Shown: positions 34,601 through 49,600 of the stretch, piece after piece
Position numbering within the stretch: position 1 is the first letter of the stretch
How the letters are laid out: the number at the start of each line of letters is the position of its first letter
Source of the DNA: Tretioscincus oriximinensis
Taxonomy: Eukaryota > Chordata > Lepidosauria > Squamata > Gymnophthalmidae
Length of the DNA: 64,000 nt
Assembly (NCBI GenBank): GCA_022410635.1
Contig: JAJVDF010000782.1
Span: forward strand, 404,721-468,720
Reading direction: 5' to 3'
Notes under the pieces: model-generated
The model's input: the letters and a program-made list of their open reading frames with translations, nothing else
What the model was told of the DNA's origin: nothing
Databases searched by the model: none
Translations under genes and position numbers: made by a program

Positions 34601-37600
34601 GATCTGGCAAATTTATTTATTTACATTTACATACCACTCTATACCTGAAAATCTTGGTGTGGTTAACAATAAAAACCAAATTAACAGATTAAACAAGAAT
34701 ATCTGAAAGTAGTGAAGGGAGGGCTGTTTTTTCAGCCAAAGGCTGAATCTTTCAAGCCATAATCCTTCAAGGATTTTATGAATACACACAGAAATGCACC
34801 TCATTGACACACCTCACAAGAAAAAAAATGGGTGGATAGGAAGGTATTCACACAGTGAGTGTCTAGAATAGACGAAAGGAGGGTTCTCTATTAGATACCT
34901 AATATTTAGAAGAGTAGGTGGCATATGAACATTAGAGGGGAGAGCATTCCTTGAATTGGGTGGCACCACAGGTAAGGCCCTGATCCAGATCTCTAAAAAT
35001 CAAATGATGTCAAGCTGAAGTCAGATTCTTTTGAGGGGTTTCTTCTCAATGCCACTGCCTTAAAATGTTTTGTTTGCATTGCCATCTATGATCTTTTGCT
35101 TAAAAGTTGATACTTTTCTTAAGCTAACTTTATTTAGAAATATGCACCATATATCCCACAGGCTTCTTCCTAGATTGTAGCCTCTGCAGCAGTAGGTTTC
35201 ATCTTTAAAGTGTCATAGATGAGCCCCTTGAAAAACTTCAGTTTATCCATCTATTTGGTTTGGTGGCTTCTAATGAAAAGAGTACTGTGACTTCCTGTCT
35301 ATTTCCATGGTGTTAGTTGATTTTTTTATATATATCCTGCCCTGTTTCCAAAAGGTTGCAGTAAAAACAGTAAAGGCAAAGTTTAAAAACAAGGATGGTG
35401 GCTGAAAGCAGCAGGGAAATGCATAGCAATAAGCTGTCAGCAAAAATTCCTGAGCTTCAGAAATGTTATGCCTGTACTGCTGTGCGTCAGAAAGCATTCG
35501 GTGTGGAAAGAGTGAAAAGGAAGAAAGCATCCTAGTCTCCCGATACAAGATCTCGGGTTCATCTGGTGAAGTTGATTGGCAGATTCAGGGCAAGCCAGAA
35601 AAACTGCTCTGTGCGATACTTAACAAATGGAATGCTCTATGACAGAGATCAGTGTTGCTTTTAAAAGAGTGATGGGTTTAGTCATACAAGACAGATGTTT
35701 CTAATACCTATCACTAAGTCTGGTTACTTGAAGTAGCTAATATCTGGTCATGGCAGAACTGCTGACTCCTAACATTCCTTGCTTGTAGCTATTCTTCAGC
35801 AAGCCTTCACATATATACCTATCTACCTTCCATCTATCCATCCATCCATCATCTATCTATCTATTTATCTCTACCTATCTCTATCTTTATCTATCTGTCT
35901 ATTATTATTATTTATTTATTTATACTTGTACCCCGCTCTATACCCGAAGGTCTCAGGGCAGCCCAAACAGTAAAACATCACTACAAAATCAAAACAGTAT
36001 AAAACAATATTTAAAAGTAGGGACAGAGATGACACTTCTTGAGCCAAAGGCCAGGTAAAAGAGGTGTGACTTCAAGGACCTTCTAAAGGAATACAACGAT
36101 GATGACAGACGCACCTCGAGGGGGAGACTATTCCAAAGATGAGGGGCAACCACTGAGAAGGCCCTAGCCCAGGTTCCCACTCCACTGGCTGTTGAAAGGG
36201 GTGGTACAACCAGGAGGGCCTCTCCTGCAGATCTTAAGGGACGGGCAGGTTGGTATGGGAGAAGGCGTTCCTTTAGATATTTGGGGCCCAAGTTATTTAG
36301 GGCCTTGTAAGTTAAAGTCAAAACCTTGAATTGGGCTCGGTAGCGGATGGGCAGCCAGTGCAGCTCTTTCAAGACCCGTGTGATGTGTGTCCAGCCAGCT
36401 GTCTCTGTCAGCAGTCTAGCGGCTGTTTTCAAGGGTAGCCCCATAAAGAGTGCATTACTGTAGTCCAATCTGGAAGTTACCAGAGCATGGATTACTGTGG
36501 CTAGATAATCCCTGTTCAGAAGTGGCTGTAACTGGCGAACCAGATGTAACTGGAAGTAGGCACTCCTGGCCACTGCCTCCACCTGATCTTCAAGTGTCAG
36601 TGCAGAGTCCAGAAGCACCCCAAGATTTCGCACCCGTCCCTTATAGGGCAATTCTATCCCATCAAGGACAGGGTGCCTCCCCACTTCACGAATTTTGGAT
36701 GCTCTAACTTCTGTCTTGTCTGGATTCAGCTTCAATTTATTGGCCCCCATCCAGCCCATCACTGCCTCTAGGCACCTGTCAAGCACTTCAACCACCTCTC
36801 CTGATTCAGATGGAACAGAGAGATAGAGCTGAGTGTCATCTGCATATTGATGGCACTTTACTCCAAATCTCCTGATGAGCTCTGCCAGCTGCTTCATATA
36901 GATGTTGAACAGNATGGGGGAGAGGATCGACCCCTGAAGAACCCCACAAGTGAGATGCCAGCGTGTCGAGTAAGACTCCCCCACCAACACTCTCTAGAAG
37001 TGGCCTTGGAGATAGGAGCGGAACCACTGCAATGCAGTGCCACCAATTCCTAAACTCCTTCATCTCTCCAGGAGGATACCATGGTCAATGGTATCAAAAG
37101 CCGCTGAGAGGTCCAGGAGAACCAACAGGGTCATATTGCCCCCATCCCTCTCCTGGAGTAGATCATCAACCAGGGCGACCAAGGCAGTTTCTGTGCCATG
37201 ACTAGGCCTGAAGCCAGATTGAAATGGGTCTAGATAATCCGCTTGTTCCAAGCATGCCTGCAGCTGAGCAGCCACAGCCCTGTCCAGTACCTTGCCCAGG
37301 AAGGGTATGTTGGCAACTGGGCGGTAGTTGTTTAACTCTTCTGGGTCCAGGGAAGGCTTCTTAAGGAGAGGGCACACCACCGCCTCTTTAAGAGCCGGCG
37401 GGATCACTGCATCCCTCAAGGAAGCGTTCACCACTCCCTATCTATCTCTATCTATCTCTATCTCTATCCAATCTAATCCATCTGTTACATGACTCCATAT
37501 TATCTGAAGAATTAGTATAAGCTTTTGTAGATGAAGTCTATTACATTGATCAAATAACTCCATAGTTATCTGAAGAACTTAATCTAGAAAATTTTTATTA

Positions 37601-40600
37601 CCATTTTTTCTTGTTCGTTTTTAAAGTGCTCTAATAATCCCTTGCTATTTATATCTATCTAGACCTACCTTCTAGGCTTGGCTGTCTCCATTGCATGTGA
37701 AGATGTAGGCTTAATCTATGAAAACTAATGCTTTCAACTTTTTCTTGTTGGTGCTACAAGACCTCCTTTCTATTTATGTAAACCTGTCTGTCTACCTGCT
37801 GTCCCAGGGTAGTTACAAAATAGCTGAAGCTGGAACAGGCAGATGTATTTTCACTAGGCATTGACATACGCTCTATGAACTCCTGGTATCATTGAACTTC
37901 AAGGAGATTGTTCCAAAGCCAAAGGGCTACTACAAACGATGTTTTCCTTTCAGCACGTCCCATGAATCTCATCAAGGAGCAGAGCTACAAAAAGGATCTA
38001 TTAGCCTTGGCTTAGCAATTGGGGAGAAGATACATTTGGTAGCTAATGTTTTTCATTTCCAAGTGATGGCTTCTGAGCCACATGTAGGGACTTTTGTAGG
38101 TTTTAGGTCCTTGTTGCACTTTTTAGTCCTCTTCAGTCTAAAAGTACGAGCTTTTTAATCCATTTTTTCTGGTTTAGTCCAGAAAAAAGGGATTAAACTC
38201 ATTCTTCTGAACTATAGAAAGTTTAAATGTATAACCAGGGCCCAATTGCATCTTTACTCCCAGTTAAGTGTCTCTTCCTTTACCTTGTGGTCCTTGGGTT
38301 CTTATTTATAGGTGTTTCACGTCCCCCTCGAAGAGCGACGCTACAAGGACAACAGCCAGTTTGGAGAAGGAGATGAGGCCAAAGTTTGTGTGGACATCAT
38401 GCAGAAGACAGGGGCTCACATTGAGCTCTCCTTGGCTAAAGACCAGGGCCTGTCTATCATGGTAACCGGCAAACTGGACTCTGTCATGAAAGCACGGAAG
38501 GAAATTGTCGCTCGGCTTCAGACCCAGGTGGGTGTTTTTCTATTTCAGCTGTTTGTTTCCCCCACCCCACCCCAGTCTTCCATGCCATGATTAATGAGTG
38601 AAACTAAATACAAATTCTTCAGTGGTTGTTGTTCAGTCATTTCTGACTCATTGCGATCTCATGAACCATAACAGTCCATATTCTTCTGTGCTTCCTGAAG
38701 TCTGACTAGACTCATGTTAGTTATTTACATGATATTTGTTAGGATTCAGCTGAATCCAGACCACACGTTTACTGCCAGCTAAGTGAGAACAACCTTCATA
38801 CATTGCTTTCTAGCTTAGTTCCCATGTGAAACTGCTAAATGTTATGGGTATACTTTATCTTGCATTTGCGAATGTTCATTTATACAGTTGTAGTATTGCT
38901 GTGAAGCTCACATTCTCTTGTTTTTCTTATTCCTGTTGTAATGAAGATGCTTGCGATGGGAACTTAAACTATATGCATGAGTCTCTAGTTTACTATTTTT
39001 ATGGACTTTGTAAAAAAAAGCACAAGCCTTCCAGATGGAATGATAACACTTGTGTGTACTATTTTTATTTCTGCTAAGAAAAAGCTACCATTGTTACAGC
39101 TTATGCTGCATTTTTACTCTGCTGGAATTGGATCAGAACCATTTTCCCAACAATATTGTCCATGTATCTCATTCTTGGCCATTCCCTTCTCTTTTTACCT
39201 TTCCTAATAGAGCCTATTTTCTCAACATGTGTCCAAGTATTTTAGTTTCAGCATCAGTGTTGTCATTCCAGCGAGCAATCAAGTTTGATTTTCTTTTCTC
39301 CTTGAGATCTGAGGAACTCTCAAAAGCCTTTTCCAGCTTTTAAGCTGGTATTTGTATCATATTTGTCCCCAGTTTGTCAATTCCTCAGCCTTCCTTATGG
39401 TTCAATTTTACAGCTATGTCTTACTTCTGGAAAAAATGTAACTGGCTATTATACCTTAGTTAGCAAATTAATGTCCCTGTTTTTTAATATGCTGTCGAGG
39501 TTTGCCATAGCTTTCCTTTCCAGCACCAATCACCTCTTAATTTCACGACTACCAGTCACTATCTACATTGATTTTTGAATTCAACAAAATGAAATCTGAT
39601 AATACTTTTACGCAGAAAAGTGAACATCTTGAAGGTTTAACACGACACAGGCATTAACATAAGCAGTTGATAATAACGATAGATGCCACTGATTTTAAAT
39701 AAAAGTTAGTGTGAAAAATTTGCAAAAAAGTACAGGTAGAAGCTTGACAGAAAAATGAAAACATATTCCTACTTGAGCAATGTTCCTGTTCTGTCATACC
39801 AAACCAAGCCAGAGTATATCATGAGAAATCAGTGATGTATAAAATCTGTAGTTCTCTTAGTCTGTGCAATGAAATACAGATATATAAAAGTAAAATTATG
39901 CATACATATTATAAACATTGCCAGCTTTTACCCACTTGAACATTCTGCTTGTTGCTATATATTCTGTGCCTAATTTTATGCCTATTCNCTCTTTTTCGAA
40001 GCTATAGCTTTAACAACTCTGTAAAAATATATGTATTCGTCTCGTATATTTTTATGCGTCTCAAAGAAAGAGAGGTGGCAGTATGTGATGTGATGTCTGA
40101 GTAATATATGGTGCATTCCTAAACACCCGAAATTGTCCTTTTTCAGTAGCGATTTCAATTGCGATTTGTGTACAATTACTCTCTGAATACTTCTGTGATT
40201 TAGCATAATAAGTGTTATATACCAAGTGTATTTAACCTTCAAATTAATTTCTCTAGCTTTTGCTGACACAGAGTTAATAGGCTTTGTAAGCCAAATTGAA
40301 GCCGAACAACCTAAATCCTTTTCCCATATCACCTTAAGGCCCAACGTAACACTACAGTCTGAAAGGCACACTAATTGATAGCAGAAGCGAGTCTTGGGTT
40401 GTCGAATTGCATATGATTATCAGCCGTTCCTTGGCAGGGATGTTATTCGCTTTAGCTTTCTAAAATTTGAAATAAGTCACTTGGCGAAGTAATAACCAAT
40501 TAACTGTTATCTACTTAAGCCTAATTAAGTGCACCCTGGCATAGGTTGCCCATAAATCCTTTAGTTGGTTTGAACTTGCTTTTTTTTAGTCTTTAAAATG

Positions 40601-43600
40601 TGATGGCCTGTAAAATGTGATGTATAAATGCGATAGGAAGGGAACTCTAGAGGCCCTATTGATGGTACTATCTTCATCATCATTTGTGTAGTATAGAGGG
40701 TTGGGGAACCTTTTTTCTGCCAGGGGCCATTTGGATATTCTAACATCCCTTGAGGATCATCCCTCCTCCCTATCCCAGGCCACACACCCTTCCTCAGTCG
40801 ATGCCCCCCTCCCTCCCCTTTTGCTATTTCACTTCATGTTTTAACAAAGTGAAGAACCATTATTTAGCCAGGGAAGTCTAAATTCTGGACCAAATGGTTC
40901 TCAGGGAGTATATGAGGGGCAGATCAAATGGTTCTGCAGGCTAGATCTGGGGCCCAGGCCTTAAGTTCCCCACACCTAGGTTAGAAAGTCAGACTTTTAT
41001 CTGGAAGTCTCCCGGTTTAGTTCTGCATTCCACCACAAAAAAACAACTGGGTGACCTTGGGTTAGTCACAGTTCTTCAGAACTCTCTCAGCCCCACCTAC
41101 TTTACAAGGTGTCTGTTGTGAAGAGAAGAACAGAAGGTTATATAAGCCTCTTTGATTCCTTTCAGGTTGAGAAAAGCTCTTCTTAATTTGTTTTTATTGA
41201 TTGCCTTGAATTTATGATACCATGGTGAAAATTATATATATATTTCTTTTTAAGCAAAATCCCATGTATTCTGCTTTTTGAATTTTTTTTTTTACTAGTA
41301 GAAGTGCCCTTTCTGTGGATGATGGCATGGCTGATCAATACGAATCCAAACGAAACTCTTGGCTACTTCCAGGTTGCAATGTCATTGTTTTAGCCAAGCT
41401 TTTTAATCTGCTTTTACAATGGCTTCATGGTATGATTACCAGGGAAAAAAAGCAGGAAAGCAGTGCTGGCTCTTTAATGGATAGGGCACAAAAGGAAAGT
41501 TCAGCAGCTGCAGTTTATAATGCCAGCAGCTGAAATTTTCTCTTTGAATAAAGGTGCAGTACTTTAAAGATCCAGCACTGTGCTCTTGCCATTTCATAGT
41601 AACACATAAAGTACGAGATGGAATCCTGGAGGTTGCTGTGTGTTCCGCTATGTTGGGCAGGTGGCAGCCTCTGGCACCCAAACCTGCCACAGCAGGCACA
41701 CACACATCTATGATAACGTTCAGAGCTCTGGCTTTGGTCCAGAGACACCATCCAATCCTAGAGCTCGGAACGTTACCGTTGGCAATTCCTTTCTTATTAA
41801 TGGAACGGATATGTTAATTCTGTATCTTGGTTTCGTTATCGACCGTTCTGAGACTTTGGGGTTTAGGGCAGTACAGAAGTGTAAATAAATAGCTAATTTT
41901 AGTCTCGTTGCTTTCCAGGCTTCAGCTACTGTCACGATCCCCAAAGAACATCATCGCTTTGTGATTGGCAAGAATGGTGAGAAACTTCAGGAGCTTGAGC
42001 TGAAAACTGCCACTAAGATAAACATCCCACGGCCTGAAGATCCCAGCAGCCAGATCAAAATCACTGGCACCAAAGAAGGCATCGAGAAGGCTCGGCATGA
42101 GATCTTGCTTATCTCTGCTGAACAGGTAGGTGACTAAGACCTCCAGCATGTTCTTTACAGGATTAAGAAAGTGGGGCTGATGTTGGATCCTTTCCCAAAA
42201 TAATGAAGCAAATCTGGTTCTTATACCCCGCCCTTCTCATCCAAAGGCACTCTGAGTGGCTTACACAGTTAATTTTCGCCCAAGGATTTAGATCTATTCT
42301 ATCTCCCTCACCAGATTAGTGGCGGTGCTCATGTATCTATTTGAAATGTAAATGTCAAATCTACTTTCTTTTGAATAACTAAGCTGGTTAGAGCTGAGGC
42401 CAGTAGAGGGCGCTCACCCCTCTCCATGGCTGACACAAGAACGGATCTCTAGCATGAAAGACCGTCTCTTAACTGTGCCTTTCGTGCCTCAAAAATCAAA
42501 GGAAAGTAAATATGAGGTCAAAGCCGCGCATCCCCATAGCAAGAACCTAAAAGAATCTGTTCTGGGTCAGGTCACGGCCTAGCTAATCCAGCATCTTATC
42601 TGTTGCGATGGTCCACCAATTGCTTTTGGGCATCCGAAGCAAAAGACAAAGACATCTGCTCTTCATTCCTTGCAAATGGTCCTGCCCATCTTTTCAATTG
42701 ATACATCTGTCCTCCATAATTAGTCTGCAAAAACCTAAAGGTGGCTCCTGAATTAGGTAGAGCCTATTTAATCCAGCATCCTCCCAATTTTCTAATAAAG
42801 GGGGTGTCTCATAGCATCTTATAGAGTAATTAATTTTTTTCAAATAAAACAAGAGTAAACTTGTGCCTGATTCACACTTTGGCTTTACAGATCTAGAAAC
42901 TAATCTAAAGGACCTGCTGGCCACATACCATTCCAAGACCTCTGCTAGCCCAGAATGCATGTGAACAGCAAACCAGGCCTTAACCTACGAAAGCGTCCGC
43001 TAAAGAACTTTTTCTTCTTAGGTGTTATGTCCCCCTTGCTAGAAACAAAGGCAAATTATTCACCTGCTCTTAATTCTCTGCAAATGGTTTTTCAGGGCAT
43101 CTTACCTATACCTCCAAGTTAAAGGCAATATCCATGCATTTGTCTAACTCTTTCTTAGTACTATCTTCACTGGTTGCTATTATAACCTCTTCTGGTAGTA
43201 AAGTCCACAGCAACCAGGCTCTAAACCAAAGGGTTGCTAAGAAGATAAACTGTTTGCATTCATTACCTAGAGCTGCCTTTATTGATCAATGCCAGGAGCA
43301 ATGTTTTCTGCACTAACTCACACCAGCTCCAAATCACTGCATTTTATCCTAACCCAGAACCTTCTGCCTTCTCTGAGAAGCCATTTCAGTGTCTCATTGG
43401 CCTGTCTCATTGTCTAGTTCAGGACAGGCATTTCCCAGGCATTGCTGTCAGTTCCCCTTTGGCTTTGAAGTGTCCCTGTCTTGAAAGACCCCAATTGGGA
43501 TGCTGGGAGGTGTCAAAGATCTGAAACATTATCTTTTTTTCTGCTGAGCTGCCAAAGGTGACAGACTGTCTAGAAATGTTGTANAACAGTTAATCACTGG

Positions 43601-46600
43601 GGACTTGTAGGTCAGATTATGAGTACCATGGTGCCTGCTTTTACAGGTACCTAGTACCATCTCTTGCTTCTAACCTACCTTGCTCAAGGTTACTATTTTC
43701 CTTTTATCTGGACACCCATTGTAAATAAAATCTATACACACCTAGCACCTCAGTTTTAAATATCTTATGGAGATTTTCCTTGAACCAATAGTATTAGATT
43801 ATAGTACTTAGAAGAGTAAGAGGGTTTGTTTTGGAAGGATGGTCATGTTGACCACCTTGCTTTAGAAATGGGGAATGACTACACCCAGGAAAGAGATTCA
43901 GAGCAAGCCAAACCAAATTGGCTACAGTTCTGGGACTTGGCTCGTAGATCTTAAAAGTGCAGTACGTGACTAAATGATTGAGGTAGCCTGAGAACATGCA
44001 GAGATTGCTTCTTGGTTTTGTTAAATAGCCCGATGGCTTTCCTCTTACCGTATTCCAGGATAAACGAGCGGTGGAGCGCTTGAACTTGGAGAAGGCCTTC
44101 CACCCCTTCATTGCAGGAGCCTTCAACAAAGTGGTCCAGGAGATCATGCAGGAGACAGGCGCTCGCATTAACATCCCTCCCCCCAGTGTCAACAAGGATG
44201 AGATCATTATCACTGGAGAGAAGGAACCCGTTGCTCAGGCCCTCCTGCGGATCCGCAAGATCTATGAGGATAAGGTGGGTGAGATATCAGTTGGGGTCTT
44301 GGGGGAGCAGAGGGGTGAAATACGTCTGTTGTCCAGATAACAAANTCTTGTGCACCTTATTCTCAAAATCTTTGCTGTAAAAGAAACTGAGGTTTCGCCT
44401 AAGACGTCTAGATCCTACACTTAGGCTTAGGTAACAGGGAGCTTTTCAATAGTTCTTGGTGCTAAAAGAATAGAGGTTGAAAAAAAACTGGAAAAAAATT
44501 AGATTGCTATCCCATTCAGAGCAGAAACCACCACCAAAGATTCAGAATTGAGGCTTTGAACATTCAGGGTACAGTATGTCTCCTCTTGTTTTATTATCCA
44601 ACACCATGTCCACACATTCAGGAAAGACGGGAACAATGTTTTCTGTATTAGGGAGTGCAATATCAGTGTTCTTTTGATCGCTGACTGGAAGGAACACTTT
44701 CTATGCTTAAAAAATTATCCATATTGACTTATTTTTCGCAGCTTCATGATTAAAGTGCTGAAATAGGGCAGATTCCAATGTGAACTGATGCGCAGCAGAT
44801 GTATGAGCTAGTTGGAGGATGCATGCATGCATGCAGAAACTGCAGCTTTATTTGGCACATCTTTTCCTGATTGCAGCCTCTGTGAACTTCATAGGCAATC
44901 GTTACAATATATACACAGCATCTGAAATAGCTGCTTGTTTATGGCTGTTATCTTACTAAATCTGCACAAACTGGTACATAAGAAACAATAAGTGGAGAAC
45001 GTAAATTTCTATTATAGAAACATTGTACTCGGAGTAAGTATATAGATTTATTTATTTATTTATTTATTTACTGTCCACTCTACACCCAAAGATCTCAGGG
45101 CGGAAACAATAACCAGTCATAAAAACAGATTAAAACAGAACAAATTAAAAATACAAGAGTCTAAAAATACAGCAGTGTCTTCAAGGAGGAGAGAATATTT
45201 GGCTCATCCAAAGGCGATGGTAACCAGCTATGTCTTCAGGCATCTGAATGTGTACAGTATAGAGCAACGAGAAAGGATCATAAAACAGGTTATCTAACAT
45301 GGGGGTCTCATAGCACCTTGGAGAAAAAAAGGTTAGGAGCATGAACCTTCATAGACAAATCTACTTCTTCAGGCTCATGCTCTTTATCGTTAGTCTGTAA
45401 GATGCTACGATACCTCCTTGTTAGATATTCTGAACCCTGACTAACACAGCTGTTTCTTTGTAATAAAGCATCTAGGAACCTTTCTTTAATGACCCAAGAG
45501 GTCAATNAAAGAGACACTGCACTTGTTATCATCCTGACTGGTTCAGGGACTCCAGAACCAGTTTTGGACCCAGAACGGATTTAGATTAGAAATGACTCAG
45601 TGCCTGCTTTTAGCGCCATCAAGTGGTAGCAAGAACAGTTTTCCATTACTTTTCCATTCTATTATCTTAATTTCAGGAACTTGTTTGGTAGTAGAGATTT
45701 GGAGAAGGGGTAGAAACCCCTTTCTTTAAAATGTGCAGGTTTCTTCAGTCATGAACTTTGTGATTTGAAGTTTATGATTTAATATTTTAGAATGCCTATG
45801 TTTAATAGATAATGCTCTGATTCAGGACTCCCAGCTTTCTTCTGGGAGAAGGGTTGTGGGGCTGAACTTCCAGAAGGTACTGAGAACTTTTTGACAGATG
45901 GCTTTGCCCAGCTCAGTGTTATGAAATCTCTGCCCATCTCTTCCAGAAGCGCAAGACAACCACAATCTCTGTGGAGGTAAAGAAGTCTCAGCACAAGTAT
46001 ATAATTGGCCCCAAAGGCAACACCTTGCAAGAGATCTTGGATGCCACAGGAGTCTCGGTGGAGATGCCGTCCCTCGAAAGCAGCTCTGAAACAATCATTC
46101 TCCGAGGAGAGCCTGACAAATTAGGCCCAGCTTTGACTCAGGTCTATGCCAAGGTAGGGGCCCCCATCTTTGTCCGTGGGATCGTTTGTGGCTAATAATG
46201 AAGGAAGCCTTTTGTGACAGAGGGGATATGCTAGATTGCATTTGCTCAAACTGAAAGGGGTTTAGGACTGTTAGTTGCTGCATATAGCTCCGACACATTG
46301 TTTATATTTCTATTCTCACCCTGTACCCAAAGGTCTCAGAGCAGTTAATAACAATAAAAACACACTTATTAAAAAGAACAGCAGTGCCCGAAAGAGGAGT
46401 TGGAAAGCTGTATTTCAGCAAAAGGCTGAAAAGGTGCATCTTCAATGATTTTCTAAATGTATACAGTGAAGAAGTCTGATGTACCTCAGGGTAAAGACTG
46501 TTTCATTGTCCGGGGGACACTACTAAGACCCTGACCCAGTTTTCCATCCCCTTTGTTACTGAGAGTGGTCTTGTCAGGAGGGCTTCCCTGGGAATCAGAA

Positions 46601-49600
46601 GGACCTTCCCTTACCTGCAGGACGGAACACCACCCTTCCATCAGCCGGGCAGGGTTTTTTTTGGCATTTAGGACATCAGGAACCCCCCCTCGTTAATAAT
46701 GCAAATAATATATATAGATAAGGTTACAGTGTGTAACTGAAAATGGTAGATTAACACACACATATAAAAAAAATTAGGATGCTCAAATATATCCTGGAAA
46801 AGTGTCTCCCTTGAGTTGCATAGGCTGATGTTTGCTCTGCCTTTTTCCATTGCGAATGCTCACACTGTCCAATTAATGCCACCAAAAAAGGGCAGACAGC
46901 AAGTGGGTGACTTTGCCAGTGTGTGGGTGAGTGAAGATGATAGGTGCCAGATCTGTACCCACACAAAAAAGCTCAACAATGTGTAGACACAGCTGTCCTC
47001 AATCCTTCTAAAATCCACATTAGAAGCCTTGAGAATGTCTTTGTTAGGCCTTTAGTATAGGCTTGAAGGTGTAGTTTTTGGATGCTACTCCCCTAAGCTG
47101 CTTTTGAGCCTCTTCTTAACTCAGATTTTATAATCTGTCGGGATCCAACCGAACAGATCTTTACTCCTAAATCCTCTTTCAATTAGAACAACTTTCTGTT
47201 CAGCACATATCCCTATGCTAAACTATCTGAGTAGAGCTAAGAGAGCAAAACTCTGACCTTAATGTTTTTGGAGGAAAATAGTGGGTCAAGTTGACATGAT
47301 GATTGAATCAGAGAGAATTTGTCCGGGGTCAGAATTTATCCTGTTAGAATTGGAAGGAACCGATAAGTATTGATGCGTCAGCTGATGTCGGCAGCAATGT
47401 CAGTTATTGAAGGGAACTGGAAGGGCAAAGAAGAGAAGAAAGATGTGGCATCTATACATAGTGGATCAATTAAAATTTGGTCTTATAAAAGTAAAAAGCA
47501 ATCGATTTATGGGTTTGAAAGTGTGTAAATCTTACATGAATGTAAGAATGAAATGGAGTAAATTAATTTTTAGACCGAAGGATAATAAGGATATTACAAA
47601 GTTATTGGAGATATTTGCATGAATTGACCATGGAAATCTGGTAGCATCGCTCCGGGGGAGGGGGCAAGTGTAAATACATGGATGTAATGGGAATCCATTG
47701 TGTACATAGATGAAGCTAATCTTTGTAAAATGTTTTGTGTTGTTCGTTTGTAAAATAATTTTTAAAAAAAACCCCTAAAAAAGTGGAATTTTAAGACCTT
47801 CCTATTTATCCAGTCAGGTTGATAGTTTGTTTTTTGCTCTGATAGACCATATGGCTTTTAAATACCATCTAGGGAGAAAATGCAGTAATTGCAGTACCTA
47901 AGCAATGATATGCATGGATAAATGTTAAATTTAAGACTCTGTTCCAGGGTCTGAAACAGCATTCTGGAAATGGTGGTTTATGAACTTCTAGAGGGCTGTG
48001 GCCGAACACCCCTACTTTGTCTTGCCAATTAGAGACTGGTCTCTGGGCCTGTTCTCAAAAAGCAATTTTGTGTCCTGTCCAAATGAATTTTCCCCATCAT
48101 CTTCCCATTCAGGCAAAGAGCGTGATGGTAGCCGAAGTAACAGCCCCAGCCTGGTTACATCGTTTTATTATCGGAAAAAAAGGACAGAATATTGGCAGAA
48201 TCACCCAGCAGCTTCCCAAGGCAAGTATTCGTAACGCCATGACTGATGTAGAGTTTGAAACTGCAGGGATTTCAACCCATGGCTGCCATTTTGAAACAAG
48301 GACACTATGTTGAAAGATCACATCTACCGTGTGCGAATGCAGAGGTTTTGACATCTTTTTGAGGATAAATTTAAAGGTATTCTGCACTTTCCACAAAATA
48401 CTTAAGATTGTCTGCAGCCTAACAAATTAAAGAAGATGCAGCTGTTTAACTTTGCCTTTGACTGAAAAAAAACCTGCTCTCCCTTCCCTACCCTTAGATA
48501 CTGTTGTTTTAATATGTTAATTTGGTTTTAATATATTTACTTTTTATTGTTAACTGCCCTGAGAGCTTCGGATATAAGGTGATATAAAAATGTAAATAAA
48601 TATATAAAAAATCACTCACAAAATGCAACAAGATATGAATTTAGATACAAATAAAATCAAGTTCATTGTCATAGTACTGAATTATAAAATGTAACATTAA
48701 ATGGTTCTTTGATGTCTAGTTGGAAACACATTGCAAGTTTTTAACCAAGAAGGGTGCCTATCTATACTTTCAATAGTCATCAATAGAAACCAGAGACCTC
48801 AAACTAGGTATGTGGTTAGAAAAATGTTCCCTGGATCTAGGAGGTAAGTCATGCCCTTACAGTGGGTGATTCCTGATTTGCTGTAGGAACAGAAGCCCCA
48901 CCTCTAGAAACCTTATAAGCCCCTAAAGGTGGCCATATTCCCAGTCCTTCTGTTGCTGTTCAGCAAAGCAGAAGTGTTGTTATTTCCCAGTTGACTAGGC
49001 CCTCTATGGGCTCTCTCTCTGAAGATGAAGGGGGTCCTAATATTTCTAGAGGTTCGATTTCGACCCCACCTCAACTGCGACAATTCTTCAACACCAAGCC
49101 TACAGAAGAACAAATATCCCAGTTCCAGCAGATAACTTGCTCCTTATTAACAGCGGTCAGTAATACCTCCTCCCAAAACGTATTTTCAGGACTTATTAAT
49201 AATAATACGCGTAGCTCGTCTCAGTCCTTGGAGACTGTTAGGTTACATAGCGCTGATCAACAGCTGGCAGACACACTGGAAGTGGCACCGTAGGAGGAGG
49301 GTGCCAGGAATGCTAGTCCTGTTCCGCAATCAGAGGGAGCCGACCCAGGACAGGTCCTCATAGACTGTTTGCCCCTCTTTCCAAATATGGAAAATCAGGA
49401 AGTTGGTGNCAACTTGGAAGTGAGCGCAAAATCGGCTGCTCTAGTGATGGGAGTACATTTTTCCTCCCAGATAAGGCTGGCCGTGGAGGACTATTTTGGC
49501 AAACACCACAAGCCAGCAGCGCCATATTGCGGCGGCTATTCAGATCGGAATCTCTGGGTCCCGCTAGCCCACCTCTGCCCACTACTTCTTTTTACAGAGT

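Noticed and set aside
35828..35910. A CRISPR-like or satellite array.
   Set aside because: Simple TATC/CATC microsatellite in a eukaryotic intron.
39982..40371. 129-residue minus-strand ORF in intron 3.
   Set aside because: No recognisable domain, no splice context, AT-rich composition; likely chance.
43794..44213. 139-residue minus-strand ORF.
   Set aside because: It is antisense to vigilin exon 5 and has no domain.
47407..47775. LINE-1 3' end.
   Set aside because: Only an A-rich end and a basic ORF support it; too weak to call.
48225..48230. A GT donor 4 nt after exon 7.
   Set aside because: It would shift the frame relative to exon 8; the GC donor joins exactly.
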